Part shown: positions 26,606-35,362 of the stretch, piece after piece
How positions within the stretch are numbered: position 1 is the first letter of the stretch
How the letters are laid out: every line of letters starts with the position of its first letter
From: Acidovorax sp. sif1233
GTDB lineage: Bacteria; Pseudomonadota; Gammaproteobacteria; Burkholderiales; Burkholderiaceae_C
DNA: 64,000 nt
Assembly (NCBI RefSeq): GCF_019218755.1
Contig: NZ_JAHUWZ010000010.1
Location: 124,001 to 188,000 of the forward strand
Reading direction: 5' to 3'
Program-made: the position numbers and the translations under genes
Notes under the pieces: generated by a model
The model's database searches: none
Told to the model about the DNA's origin: nothing
The model's input: only the letters and a program-made list of their open reading frames with translations

Positions 26606-28114
26606 ATGCAAGCCGCAGCCCCACAGCCCGTGTTTTCCTGGGACGCCTTCGAGCAGGCCTTCCTTGACGCCGCGCTCGCGGTGGCCAGCGCCGTCCTTGC
26701 CCGGCACCCGGAGCACCGCTTCTATGCGGTCGCCCTGGCCGGCATGGGCCGCGAGCTTGATGGCCCCCTCTTCCTGCCCGCGATCGCGCTGAACAGCGAA
26801 CAGGCCTACGCCCAGGCCAAGGGCGGCGGCGATGACGGCGGGGGCGGCACGCTGTACAGCCTGCGCTGGAATCCGGCGGACTGGCGCTGGCCTGACCTGC
26901 CGGCCGACAGCCCAGCCCTGGCCCGGATGCAGCAGGAGCTGCAGGCACATGCCTGTCGCGGCGACGTGGCCCACTGGCGGGCCACCGAGCAGCAATGCCT
27001 GGAGGCCCTGGTGCGCGCATGCCAGCGCCTGCGCACCGCGCTGCGGGCCTCGCCCTGGTCGGACCGGCTCACGCCGGACTTCGCCGTGCTGCTGCATGAA
27101 GACAGCGACGAGGGCGTGCAGTGGGCCCGGCGCTGCCTGGGAGACGATGCCTTCGCCGCCCTGCTTCCCGGCCATGCGGCCGCCATCGCGGAGGCGCTGC
27201 GCGTGGAAGCGCTGCCCCCGGACCAGCAACTGCGCTATCACCTGGCATGCCTGCGCAATGAAGCCGCGCCCGAGCTGGGCCTGGGCCGCCAACAAGCCGT
27301 GGACCATGCCACGCAGGACACCGAACACGCGCTGCGGCGGCTCGGCCCCGTCGCGGTGCCCGCCTTGCTGGCGCTGCTGGAGCGCGCGGACACGCAGTCC
27401 ATCGCGGCCAGGCTCCTGGGCGACATCGGATCCGCCAGCCCCGAGGTGCTGGACGCCCTGCGCCACCACCTGCTGCGGCCGGTCTCACGCGGCAGCCGGG
27501 CCCACCTTGGCCGCGCGGGCCGGCTCGGGTGCGCCTGCGCGCTGGGGCAGCTGGGGGATGGGCGGTGGCTGCTGTCGCAGGTGGGCACGCTGGCGGACGA
27601 CCTGGTCGCCAGCGGCCTGGCAGCGCCGCTGGGGCCCTTTCGGGACCGGTGCCTTCAGCCCCGCCCGCTGGACTATGCCCCCCTGGAACACGCCGTCCTG
27701 CAGCATCCGGCCCTCCAGCTGGCCCTGCAGGGTAAGCTGGCTCCGGGGCGCGGCACCTGCACGCTGGGCCCGGCGGACGTGGACGAAGCCCTGCGCGGCC
27801 TGGGCTCGCCCATGCCGCTCGTGCGCCAGCACGCTGCCATGGCACTGGGAGACCGCGCCCTGGGCAGCGAACGGGCTCCGCGCATCGTGCCCGCGCTGGC
27901 GCGCGCCGCCACGGGCGATGCCGAGGAAACCGTGCGCTTCCTGGCCGTGCTGGGCCTGGGCTACTGGAAGCAGGATGCGGCCCACCTGCGCTCCCTGGCG
28001 CAAGCCACGGCGGCGCACGACCCGAGCGACCGCGTTCGCGATGCCGCGCGGCGCTGGCTGGAGGCGCTGGACACGCACCGCGCGATGGCCCCAACCGGAC
28101 AGGCACCTGGCTAG
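26606..28114 (+). CDS. DUF4303-like protein with C-terminal HEAT-type repeats
   Basis: 502 residues of unknown function. The N-terminal part (~10-185) resembles DUF4303: ARHPEHRFYAVALAGMGREL, LNSEQAYAQ, LRWNPADWRW and later FAVLLHEDSDEG. From ~235 on there are HEAT-like helical repeats (ALRRLGPVAVPALLALLE, AARLLGDIGSASPEVLDALR, LVRQHAAMALGDRALG, VRFLAVLGLGYWKQDAAHLR). DUF4303 occurs in immunity or SMI1-type settings in some genomes, but no toxin gene is next to it. Starts 31 bp after metY and may be on its transcript. No signal or membrane segment. Confidence 0.72.
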   Translation: MQAAAPQPVFSWDAFEQAFLDAALAVASAVLARHPEHRFYAVALAGMGRELDGPLFLPAIALNSEQAYAQAKGGGDDGGGGTLYSLRWNPADWRWPDLPADSPALARMQQELQAHACRGDVAHWRATEQQCLEALVRACQRLRTALRASPWSDRLTPDFAVLLHEDSDEGVQWARRCLGDDAFAALLPGHAAAIAEALRVEALPPDQQLRYHLACLRNEAAPELGLGRQQAVDHATQDTEHALRRLGPVAVPALLALLERADTQSIAARLLGDIGSASPEVLDALRHHLLRPVSRGSRAHLGRAGRLGCACALGQLGDGRWLLSQVGTLADDLVASGLAAPLGPFRDRCLQPRPLDYAPLEHAVLQHPALQLALQGKLAPGRGTCTLGPADVDEALRGLGSPMPLVRQHAAMALGDRALGSERAPRIVPALARAATGDAEETVRFLAVLGLGYWKQDAAHLRSLAQATAAHDPSDRVRDAARRWLEALDTHRAMAPTGQAPG

Positions 28115-28180
28115 GCGCCAGCCCCATGCCCCTTTTCCACCGAGACAATCCACACAAGAGAGCGAACACAGGAACACGCC

Positions 28181-28999
28181 ATGCAACTTCAAGTCAACGA
28201 GAGCCCCGTCTACTGCTACACCGGGGGCAAGGTCTTCGATGCATCCAAGCCCACCGTGGTCTTCATCCATGGCGTGCTGAACGACCACAGTGTCTGGGCC
28301 CTGCAAAGCCGCTACATGGCCAACCACGGCTGGAACGTGCTGGCCATCGACCTGCCCGGCCACTGCAGAAGCGGCGGCGACGCGCCCGCCTCGGTGGAGC
28401 AGGGCGCCGACTTCATTGGCGCGCTGCTGGACGCGGCCGGCGTGCAGAGGGCGGCGCTGGTGGGGCACAGCTGGGGTTCGCTCATCGCCATGGAGGCGGC
28501 CGCGCGGCTCAAGGACCGCATCAGCCATTTGGTGCTGGTGGGCACGGCGTTTCCCATGAAGGTGTCGCCCGCGCTCATCGAGGCCTCGCAAAGCGATCCC
28601 GAGAAGGCCATGCGCATGGTCAACGTGTTTTCTCGCAGCACGCTGGCGGCGCCCCCTTCGGCCCTGGGCCCCGGCACCTGGGTGTTTGGCGCCGGCATGG
28701 CGCTCGGGCGCAAGGTGCTGCGCAGCAACCCCGCCGTCAACGTGTTTCACCGGGGTTTCGTCGCCTGCGACAGCTATGGCGGCGGCGAAGCGGCCATGGC
28801 CCAGCTCACCTGCCCCGTGCTGTTTGCACTGGGCACGCAGGACCAGATGACCGCGCCCAAGGCCGCACAGGGCCTGGTCAACGCCGCGCGCACGGCGGGC
28901 AGGACAGTGCAGGTCGCGCCCCTGCCGGTGGGCCACAACCAGATGACCGAAGCGCCGGAAGAAACGCTGTTCGCGCTGCGGGACTTCCTGGCCCGCTGA
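28181..28999 (+). CDS. Alpha/beta-fold hydrolase
   Basis: 272 residues, a compact serine hydrolase without a signal peptide. The oxyanion region is VVFIHGVLNDHSVW, the nucleophile elbow VGHSWGS (Ser97), the acid in ALGTQDQMT, and the catalytic His in LPVGHNQMTEAPEE. Family members include esterases and C-C hydrolases; the substrate cannot be told. AGGA lies about 7 nt upstream of the ATG. Follows the DUF4303-HEAT gene by 66 bp on the same strand. Confidence 0.88.
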   Translation: MQLQVNESPVYCYTGGKVFDASKPTVVFIHGVLNDHSVWALQSRYMANHGWNVLAIDLPGHCRSGGDAPASVEQGADFIGALLDAAGVQRAALVGHSWGSLIAMEAAARLKDRISHLVLVGTAFPMKVSPALIEASQSDPEKAMRMVNVFSRSTLAAPPSALGPGTWVFGAGMALGRKVLRSNPAVNVFHRGFVACDSYGGGEAAMAQLTCPVLFALGTQDQMTAPKAAQGLVNAARTAGRTVQVAPLPVGHNQMTEAPEETLFALRDFLAR

Positions 29000-29023
29000 A
29001 CCAGCACGGCAGGGCGCGGCCGG

Positions 29024-29055
29024 CCCGCGTCCCCGCGTCCCCGCGTCCCCGCGTC
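29024..29055. repeat. Tandem repeat, four copies of an 8-bp unit
   Basis: Four perfect consecutive copies of CCCGCGTC between the convergent ends of the hydrolase (stop at 28999) and the DUF418 gene (stop at 29076). Copy number may vary between strains by slippage. Confidence 0.85.
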
Positions 29056-29075
29056 CACCGTGCGCGCTCTCGCCG

Positions 29076-30347
29076 TCAGCGCGCGCGGCGCCGCCATGCC
29101 GGCCGCTGCCAGAGCGTGACGGCGCGCAGCAGCCACTCCACCGGGCCATAGGCGTGGGCGGCCATCCAGTGCCGGCTCAGCGCCAGCTGGGCACCGTACA
29201 GTACGAGCACGCCCAGCCCCACCAGGAGCGGCGCCACCTGGCCCACCAGCGCCCAGCCGTAGGCCGTGAACACCAGCGCCCCCACCAGCGACTGCAGCAG
29301 GTAGTTCGACAGCGCCATGCGCCCCGCCGGTTCCAGCACCGCGCCCAGCCGACGGCCGGCGGGGCCGCTTTGCAGCAGCCAGAGCAGCGCCGCGACGTAC
29401 CCGAAGGTAAGGAATGGCGCCGTGGCCAGATCGACCGCCAACGCGGCCAGCCCCAGATGCTCGGGGTGGGTGACGCTGCTGGCCCCGGGCTGCACGGACG
29501 CGTAGAACCAGGCCCCCGCCGCGCCCACGGGCAGGCAGCACGCCATCCATCGGCGCAGCCGGGCCGGCTGCCGCGCCACCCTGGCCAGGTAGCCCGAGCG
29601 CCGAGCCGCCAGCCCCAGCAAAAACATGGCCAGCGCGCAGGGCCCCTGCACGAACACCAGCACGAACCACACGCCATCGGCCATGTCGCGGCCCCGCTGC
29701 GCGATCGCCTCTTGCACGCTGGCGCGGTAGGCCTGCGCGGCCTGCTGCGCCTTGGCGTGCAGTTCGGCCACGGGCAGGTCCAGCGGCGGGGCCAGCGCCA
29801 CCAGCCAGGCGATCGCCCCCCAGCCCCAGGCCGTGATGCCCAGCAACCCCAGGGCCAGCGCCACGGCGGCCACGGGGCGCAGCCGGCCCAGCGCCAGCAG
29901 CACGAGGCCCAGGAGCGCATAGGTCACCAGGATGTCCCCCGCGAACAGTAGCCAGGCATGTGCCAGCCCCAGCAGCCCCAGCCCCAGAAGGCGCCGCAGG
30001 AAACGCGGCACGAACGCGCCCCCCGAGCGCTGGGCCGAGTCCATCTGCAGCGCAAAGCTGTAGCCGAACAGCAGCGAGAAAAGCAGATAGAACTTGGTCT
30101 CGAAGACCAGCGCCACGAACCAGCGCACGGCATGGTCCACGGGCCGCGAGAAGGCCGGGTCGGACACGCCCACCCCGAAGTAGGTGGACGCAAAGCTGCC
30201 CGCGTTGACCATGGCGATGCCCAGCAGGGCAAATCCCCGCAGCGCGTCGATGGCATGTTCGCGGTCCGCCGCCCCGGCGGGCTGGGCCGGGTTGCCGTCC
30301 GGGGCCGAGGGGTTGGTGTCCATGGCGGGGCAAGCCACGCGCGTCAT
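29076..30347 (-). CDS. DUF418 family membrane protein
   Basis: 423 residues, about ten hydrophobic helices, inner membrane. The N-terminal DALRGFALLGIAMVNAG motif is the family's signature (COG2311-type), and the DUF418 domain occupies the C-terminal third (SNYLLQSLVGALVFTAYGW... up to HWMAAHAYGPVEWLLRA). Function unknown; distant acyltransferase-3-like fold. The ATG at 30345-30347 overlaps the stop of the upstream tetR by 4 bp (ATGA), so the regulator and transporter-like protein are translationally coupled. Confidence 0.87.
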   Translation of the reverse strand: MTRVACPAMDTNPSAPDGNPAQPAGAADREHAIDALRGFALLGIAMVNAGSFASTYFGVGVSDPAFSRPVDHAVRWFVALVFETKFYLLFSLLFGYSFALQMDSAQRSGGAFVPRFLRRLLGLGLLGLAHAWLLFAGDILVTYALLGLVLLALGRLRPVAAVALALGLLGITAWGWGAIAWLVALAPPLDLPVAELHAKAQQAAQAYRASVQEAIAQRGRDMADGVWFVLVFVQGPCALAMFLLGLAARRSGYLARVARQPARLRRWMACCLPVGAAGAWFYASVQPGASSVTHPEHLGLAALAVDLATAPFLTFGYVAALLWLLQSGPAGRRLGAVLEPAGRMALSNYLLQSLVGALVFTAYGWALVGQVAPLLVGLGVLVLYGAQLALSRHWMAAHAYGPVEWLLRAVTLWQRPAWRRRAR

Positions 30348-30943
30348 GTGGCCGGCACCACCACCGCCGCGAGCGCGCCCAGCACCAGCGTGCGGCAGGC
30401 AGCGGCGTCGAAGCGCTCTTCCACCATGGCCCGGCCAAAGGCGCCGTCCAGCAGCAGCAGGATCCAGTCCGCCGCCTGCGCCGGCGGCAGGGCGAGGCGG
30501 GCCTGCCCGCGCTCCACGGCCGCGCCGAGCAGATGCACCAGGGCCGCCTTGCGGCCCGCCTCGCTGCCGGCCACGCTCGCAAACACCAGCGGGTTGCGCA
30601 CCGCTTCGGCCAGCACCTCCACGCCGATGCGCAGGTACACGGGGTCGGCCAGCTGGGCGATGCTCTCCTCCACGATGTCCTGGAGCGCCTGGTAGAGGTT
30701 CCGGGCGCGGGCCGCCGCGGCATAGCGCCCGGCGGTCTCGCGCTGGTCTTCTTCGACGATGGCGGCAACGATGGCCTCCTTGGTCGGGAAGTAATGGAAC
30801 AGGTTGCCGGGGCTCATGCCCGCCTCGGCGCAGATCTCCGCCGTGCGCGTGGCATGGAACCCCTTGCGCATGAAGCAGGCCACCGCGGCCTCCAGGATCT
30901 GCTGTCGCCGCGCCTGGTGGCGCTCGGGGTTCACGGTCCGCAT
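30344..30943 (-). CDS. TetR-family transcriptional regulator
   Basis: 199 residues. The N-terminal HTH (about 10-57) reads RRQQILEAAVACFMRKGFHA, TAEICAEAGMSPGNLFHYFPTKEAIV, a textbook TetR_N domain; the C-terminal helical ligand domain is of the AcrR type. Probably represses itself and the overlapping DUF418 gene. An AT-rich inverted repeat lies 27 bp upstream of its start at 30970-30983. Ligand unknown. Confidence 0.92.
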   Translation of the reverse strand: MRTVNPERHQARRQQILEAAVACFMRKGFHATRTAEICAEAGMSPGNLFHYFPTKEAIVAAIVEEDQRETAGRYAAAARARNLYQALQDIVEESIAQLADPVYLRIGVEVLAEAVRNPLVFASVAGSEAGRKAALVHLLGAAVERGQARLALPPAQAADWILLLLDGAFGRAMVEERFDAAACRTLVLGALAAVVVPAT

Positions 30944-30969
30944 CGCACACCTCGCACGGTTATTAATAG

Positions 30970-30983
30970 ATCGATTAGTCGAT
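30970..30983. promoter_or_regulatory. Candidate TetR operator
   Basis: Inverted repeat ATCGA-TTAG-TCGAT inside an AT-rich block (30960-30992) upstream of tetR. The block stands out from the GC-rich surroundings and would hold the tetR promoter. Operator identity is inferred from position and symmetry. Confidence 0.5.
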
Positions 30984-31078
30984 TAATTAAATACCACGCG
31001 GCGGCGCCTGTCAAACCCGACACGCCATGGGGACGGGCTTGGGCGTATAAAGCGCTTGAAAACAACCAGGAGACAACG

Positions 31079-31411
31079 ATGGACCTCAGCGCCGCCCCCA
31101 CGACCGATCCGCGCGCCTTCAAGAGCTTCGCGGAGTTTTACCCTTTCTATCTGAGCGAGCACAGCAACCGCACCTGCCGCAGACTGCACTTCGCCGGCTC
31201 GACATTGACGCTGGTGTGCCTGGCGATGCTCATCGCCACGGGCAAGCCGCAGTACCTGCTGTACGGCCTGCTCTGCGGCTACGGTTTCGCGTGGGTGGGG
31301 CACTTCGGCTTCGAGAAGAACAAGCCGGCCAGCTTCAAGCGGCCCCTGTACAGCTTCATGGGCGACTGGGTGATGTACAAGGACATCTGGACGGGGAAGG
31401 TGTCCCTGTGA
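31079..31411 (+). CDS. DUF962 (Mpo1-like) small membrane protein
   Basis: 110 residues. The DUF962 core is seen in FAEFYPFYLSEHSNRTCRRLHF at the N-terminus and GFAWVGHFGFEKNKPASFKRPLYSFMGDW at the C-terminus, around two hydrophobic helices. Family relatives include yeast Mpo1, a 2-hydroxy fatty acid dioxygenase, whose conserved His residues (H in EHSNRTCRRLH, and WVGHF) are kept here. The activity in bacteria is unproven. The ATG at 31079 has CAGGAG shortly upstream. Confidence 0.88.
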   Translation: MDLSAAPTTDPRAFKSFAEFYPFYLSEHSNRTCRRLHFAGSTLTLVCLAMLIATGKPQYLLYGLLCGYGFAWVGHFGFEKNKPASFKRPLYSFMGDWVMYKDIWTGKVSL

Positions 31412-31423
31412 TTTCTGGCCTCA

Positions 31424-31474
31424 ACAGGCCACGGCGCTTCACTGCAATGCGCGGATAGCTATAAAAATAATAGC
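31424..31474 (-). repeat. Dispersed intergenic repeat, copy 4
   Basis: Minus-strand copy: palindrome GCTATTATTTTTATAGC, then a GCGC...GCGCC hairpin region and a GGCCTGTTGAGG tail. It occupies the gap between the convergent DUF962 and YihY stops. Confidence 0.75.
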
Positions 31475-31509
31475 AAAACAATGGAGCGGACCGCCTGGCC
31501 GCCCACGGC

Positions 31510-32760
31510 CTACTCTGCCTGCAGCACGTCGCGCACATGCAGGCCGCCCAGCCCCGCGCGCGCCCACAGGGGCTCCAGGCTCGTGGAGCGTTCCAGCAGG
31601 AGCTTGTGCACCAGGGGCTCCAGCGGCGTGTTCTGCGGGTCGATCAGCAGCACGTACCGGGACTCGGGCACGTCCGACACGCTCATCGCCGCATCGCTCA
31701 CCTGCCCCACCCAGTCCAGGGCCGTCAGCGCCTCCAGCACCGGCTCCAGCTGCAGCATGTCCACGCGCAGCCGCTGCGCCAGCTGGCTCGGCCGCAGCCC
31801 CTTCATGGCGTGGAAGCGGGCCCGGTGCAGCTCCTGCAGCACCTCCACGGCCAGCTGGAACGTCCAGCCCGCCACGGTTCCACGCCGCGCCACCCCCGCG
31901 AGAAGGCTGGGCAGGTAGGCCGTGACCACCGCCCCCAGCAGCACGATGACCCAGGCCACGTAGATCCAGATGAGCAGGATGGGCAGCGTGGCGAACGCGC
32001 CGTACACCACCGAATAGGTCGGCACGTTGCCCAGGTACAGCGCCAGCACCTTCTTGGCCAGCTCCATGCACACGGCCACGAAGAGCCCGCCGGTCCACGC
32101 GTGGCGCCACTTCACCGGGGTGTTGGGCACATAGTGGTACAGCGACGCCATGCCCGCCGCCAGCACGAGGAACTGGATCGAATCGAACAGCAGCTGCACG
32201 CCGTCGGGCAGGCGCTTGACCAGCCCGCCGGACGCCGACATCACATACGAGGTGAGAGCCAGGCTCGCCCCCATGAGCAGCGGGCCCAGCGTGATGGCCG
32301 CCCAGTAGATCAGCACCCGCTGCCCCAGCGGCCGCAGGCGCTGCACGCGCCAGATGTCGTTGAGCGTGCGGTCGATCGTGAGGATCAGCGCCAGCGCCGT
32401 GGCCAGCAGGATGCTGAAACCCGCCACGCCCAGGCCGCTGGCCTTGGCCGCGAACTGGGTGAGGTAGCCCAGCACCTGGCGGGAGATGCTGTCGGGTACC
32501 AGGCTGTCCACCAGCCAGCGCTGCAACACGTCCTGCAGCTTTCCAAAGATGGGGAATGCCGTGAACACGGCCAGGGCGACGGCAAAGAACGGCACCAGCG
32601 CGAGGATGGTGGTGAAGGTCAGGCTGCTGGCGGTGAGTCCCAGATGGTCCTCGCGAAAGCGTTCACGCAGGGTCAGCGCGGTGGTTTTCCAGGGAAAGTG
32701 CGACAGTTCCGTGATCAGCGCCTCGAAGCGCGACGCTACTGTCTGTAAGGAAAAAGGCAT
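31510..32760 (-). CDS. YihY/BrkB-family inner-membrane protein
   Basis: 416 residues with about six transmembrane helices in the first 290, followed by a soluble C-terminal domain of ~120 residues (LAVEVLQELHRARFHAMKGL...). The family signature is LTASSLTFTTILALVPFFAVALAVF near residue 40 and a GASLALTSYVM region. Members were once called ribonuclease BN but are membrane proteins of unknown function. The ATG at 32758-32760 fits the family start. Divergent from the DUF2069 gene with only 21 bp between, so promoters overlap. Confidence 0.92.
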   Translation of the reverse strand: MPFSLQTVASRFEALITELSHFPWKTTALTLRERFREDHLGLTASSLTFTTILALVPFFAVALAVFTAFPIFGKLQDVLQRWLVDSLVPDSISRQVLGYLTQFAAKASGLGVAGFSILLATALALILTIDRTLNDIWRVQRLRPLGQRVLIYWAAITLGPLLMGASLALTSYVMSASGGLVKRLPDGVQLLFDSIQFLVLAAGMASLYHYVPNTPVKWRHAWTGGLFVAVCMELAKKVLALYLGNVPTYSVVYGAFATLPILLIWIYVAWVIVLLGAVVTAYLPSLLAGVARRGTVAGWTFQLAVEVLQELHRARFHAMKGLRPSQLAQRLRVDMLQLEPVLEALTALDWVGQVSDAAMSVSDVPESRYVLLIDPQNTPLEPLVHKLLLERSTSLEPLWARAGLGGLHVRDVLQAE

Positions 32761-32781
32761 GGCCGATATGATGCCACCCCA

Positions 32782-33210
32782 ATGACCGCATCCCCCAGAG
32801 CCCCCGCCCTCCCTTCCAGCCCCGCCGACAGCGGCGTCCGTGCCACACGCTGGCTGGCCACCGGCAGCCTGCTGGCGCTCATCGTCCTGTGCCTGGCCTG
32901 GGAACTGGTGCTGGCGCCCCTGCGGCCCGGCGGGACCTGGCTCGCGCTCAAGGCGCTGCCGTTGTGCATCCCGCTGGCGGGCATCCTCAAGAACCGCATG
33001 TACACCTACCGCTGGGTCAGCCTGGTGATCTGGCTGTACTTCACCGAAGGCGTGGTGCGCGGCTGGAGCGACAGGCCGCCGTCGCAATGGCTGGCCTGGG
33101 CCGAGGTCGCGCTGTGCCTGGCCCTGTTCGTGGCCTGCACACTGCACGTGCGGCTGCGCCAGCGCAACGCCAAGGCGGCGGCAGCCGCCGCGGCCACGCC
33201 GGCCTCTTGA
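32782..33210 (+). CDS. DUF2069 family membrane protein
   Basis: 142 residues with about four hydrophobic helices (WLATGSLLALIVLCLAWE, LALKALPLCIPLAGIL, WVSLVIWLYFTEGVVR, WAEVALCLALFVACTL). The NRMYTYRWVSLVIWLYFTEG segment is the DUF2069 hallmark. Function unknown; usually an inner-membrane protein of about this size in beta- and gamma-proteobacteria. The Ala-rich tail is polar. The short spacing to the next gene (53 bp) allows co-transcription with the FAD-linked oxidase. Confidence 0.9.
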   Translation: MTASPRAPALPSSPADSGVRATRWLATGSLLALIVLCLAWELVLAPLRPGGTWLALKALPLCIPLAGILKNRMYTYRWVSLVIWLYFTEGVVRGWSDRPPSQWLAWAEVALCLALFVACTLHVRLRQRNAKAAAAAAATPAS

Positions 33211-33263
33211 TGCCAGCCGCCGCGCGCCATCCCCCTCCCTCGAACTGAAGAAGACGCTTGTCC

Positions 33264-34679
33264 ATGACCACCTTGCTCGACACCTTGCGCACCCTCGTCG
33301 GCCCTGCCCACGTGATCACCGATGGCGACCTCACCGCCTGGGAACAGGACTGGCGCCGCCGCGTGCGCGGCAAGGCCCTGGCCGTGGTGCGCCCCGCCAC
33401 CACGCAGGAGGTGGCCACCGTGGTCGCGGCCTGCGCGGCGGCGGGAACCACCATCGTGCCGCAGGGCGGCAACACCGGCCTGGCCGTGGGCTCGACACCC
33501 GATGATTCCGGCACGCAGATCGTGCTGAGCCTCACGCGCATGAACGCGGTGCGCAGCATCGACACCGACAACCTCACCATGACGGTGGAGGCCGGCTGCA
33601 TCCTGCAGAACCTGCAGGACGTGGCGCGCAATGCGGGTGTGCTGTTCCCCCTCTCGCTGGCGGCCGAGGGCAGCTGCACCATCGGCGGCAACCTGGGCAC
33701 CAACGCGGGCGGAACGCAGGTGGTGCGCTATGGCAATGCGCGCGACCTGTGCCTGGGCCTCGAGGTGGTCACCGCCCAGGGCGAGGTGTGGGACGGCCTC
33801 AAGGGCCTGCGCAAGGACAACACGGGCTACGACCTGCGCGACCTGTTCATCGGCAGCGAAGGCACGCTGGGCATCATCACCGCCGCCACGCTCAAGCTCT
33901 ACCCCGAGCCCGCCGCCCGCCTCACGGCCTGGGCCGCCGTGCCGTCGATGGAACACGCCGTGGCCCTGCTGGGCCTGGCGCACAAGCAGCTGGGCGCTGG
34001 CCTCACGGGCTTTGAAGTGATGGGCCAGTTCGCGCTGAGCCTGGTGGGCAAACACATGCCGCAGCTGCGCGTGCCCTTCCTCGGCGACGAAAACGCTCCC
34101 TGGTGCGTGCTGCTCGAAAACTCCGACAGCGAATCCGAAGAACATGCCCGCGCGCGGTTTGAAGCGCTGCTGGAGACCGCGTTCGAGATGGGCTGCGTGA
34201 CCGACGCCGTCGTGGCCGAGAACCTCACCCAGGCCAGCCAGCTCTGGCACATCCGCGAGAACATTCCGCTCGCGCAGGCCGAGGAGGGCCTGAACATCAA
34301 GCACGACATCTCCATCCAGATCTCGCGCATCCCCGCCTTCGTCGCGCACACCGACGCGGTGCTGCAGCGCGAGATCCCGGGCGTGCGCCTGGTCAACTTT
34401 GGCCACCTGGGCGACGGCAACCTGCACTACAACGTGCAGGCACCGGCCGAGGGCGATGCCAAGGCCTTCCTGCGCGAGCACGAGCAGCATGTGCACCACC
34501 TGGTGTACGAAGCCGTGGCCGAGTTCGGCGGCTCGTTCTCGGCCGAGCATGGCATTGGGGAGCTCAAGGCCGACAAGCTGGAGAAGTACCAGTCGCCCGT
34601 GGCGTTGTCGATGATGCGCGCCATCAAGCAGGCGCTCGACCCGCAGGGCATCATGAACCCGGGGCGGGTGCTCCAGTAA
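33264..34679 (+). CDS. FAD-binding oxidoreductase (D-2-hydroxyacid / glycolate oxidase type)
   Basis: 471 residues. N-terminal FAD_binding_4 domain (~40-175) with PQGGNTGLAVGSTPD, GGNLGTNAGGTQVVRYGN and LFIGSEGTLGIIT; C-terminal FAD-oxidase_C domain (~215-470) with the metal/substrate motif GHLGDGNLHYNV and GSFSAEHGIGE. This is the DLD2/GlcD/D-2-hydroxyglutarate dehydrogenase branch, expected to oxidise a D-2-hydroxyacid and pass electrons to a carrier. I chose the ATG at 33264; a TTG two codons earlier has no advantage. The exact substrate is open. Confidence 0.9.
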   Translation: MTTLLDTLRTLVGPAHVITDGDLTAWEQDWRRRVRGKALAVVRPATTQEVATVVAACAAAGTTIVPQGGNTGLAVGSTPDDSGTQIVLSLTRMNAVRSIDTDNLTMTVEAGCILQNLQDVARNAGVLFPLSLAAEGSCTIGGNLGTNAGGTQVVRYGNARDLCLGLEVVTAQGEVWDGLKGLRKDNTGYDLRDLFIGSEGTLGIITAATLKLYPEPAARLTAWAAVPSMEHAVALLGLAHKQLGAGLTGFEVMGQFALSLVGKHMPQLRVPFLGDENAPWCVLLENSDSESEEHARARFEALLETAFEMGCVTDAVVAENLTQASQLWHIRENIPLAQAEEGLNIKHDISIQISRIPAFVAHTDAVLQREIPGVRLVNFGHLGDGNLHYNVQAPAEGDAKAFLREHEQHVHHLVYEAVAEFGGSFSAEHGIGELKADKLEKYQSPVALSMMRAIKQALDPQGIMNPGRVLQ

Positions 34680-34697
34680 ATCCCAGGAAGCCGGCCC

Positions 34698-35165
34698 ATG
34701 ACCACCGCCGTTACCGTGCGCCCCGTTCAGCCCGAAGACTACGCCGCCTGGCGCCCGCTCTGGGATGGCTACAACGCGTTCTATGGCCGCTTTGGGGCCA
34801 CCGCGCTGCCCGAGCACATCACCCAGGCCACCTGGCAGCGTTTTCACGACCCGGCGGAACCCGTCTTCTGCCTGGTGGCGCACGATGCGGCCAGCGGCGA
34901 GATGCTGGGGCTGACGCACTACCTCTTTCACCGCAGCATGACGCGCATCGAGCCCGTGTGCTACCTCAGCGACCTGTTCACCCGCGAAGCCGCGCGCGGC
35001 CGGGGCGTGGGGCGCGCGCTCATCGACGCAGTGTATGGCGCGGCGCGTGCCGCGAAGTCGTCGCGGGTGTATTGGCAGACCCACGAAACCAATGCGGCCG
35101 GGCGCCAGCTGTACGACAAGATGGCCAAGCACCACGGCTTCATCGTCTACGCCCAGGAACTCTGA
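34698..35165 (+). CDS. GNAT-family N-acetyltransferase
   Basis: 155 residues forming one GNAT domain: VRPVQPEDYAAWRPLWDGY at the N-terminus, the beta4 strand CYLSDLFTREAARGRGVGRALI with the acetyl-CoA loop RGRGVGRA, and YWQTHETNAAGRQLYDKMAKHHGFIVY at the C-terminus. The acceptor is unknown. Begins 18 bp after the FAD oxidase, likely co-transcribed. Confidence 0.92.
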   Translation: MTTAVTVRPVQPEDYAAWRPLWDGYNAFYGRFGATALPEHITQATWQRFHDPAEPVFCLVAHDAASGEMLGLTHYLFHRSMTRIEPVCYLSDLFTREAARGRGVGRALIDAVYGAARAAKSSRVYWQTHETNAAGRQLYDKMAKHHGFIVYAQEL

Positions 35166-35243
35166 ACAGGGCCCACGCCCCGAAGCCCCCTCCCGGGCAT
35201 CCCTGCCACGGGTGGCGCGTGCGGAGGTACGGCGCAGCCAATT

Positions 35244-35299
35244 TGCTATAAAAACAATAGCATTCAGCGCAGATACCTCCGGCGCCAGCGCCCAATTCT
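35244..35299 (+). repeat. Dispersed intergenic repeat, copy 5
   Basis: Plus-strand copy with a good palindrome (GCTATAAAAACAATAGC) and a more diverged second half (CAGCGCAGATACCTCCGGCGCCAGCGCCCAATTCTT). It lies in the gap between the convergent stops of two GNAT genes. Confidence 0.7.
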
Positions 35300-35362
35300 T
35301 CGCTAAAAACCGCAGCCACCACCAGGGCCACAACCGTCAACCGCGCCGCGCAAAAAACCGCC

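Noticed and set aside
29024..29055. CRISPR-like array
   Set aside because: Direct 8-bp units with no spacers and no cas genes.
32782..33147. Upstream extension of YihY over the DUF2069 gene
   Set aside because: The reading frame is only the antisense of DUF2069; the YihY family start matches the ATG at 32760.
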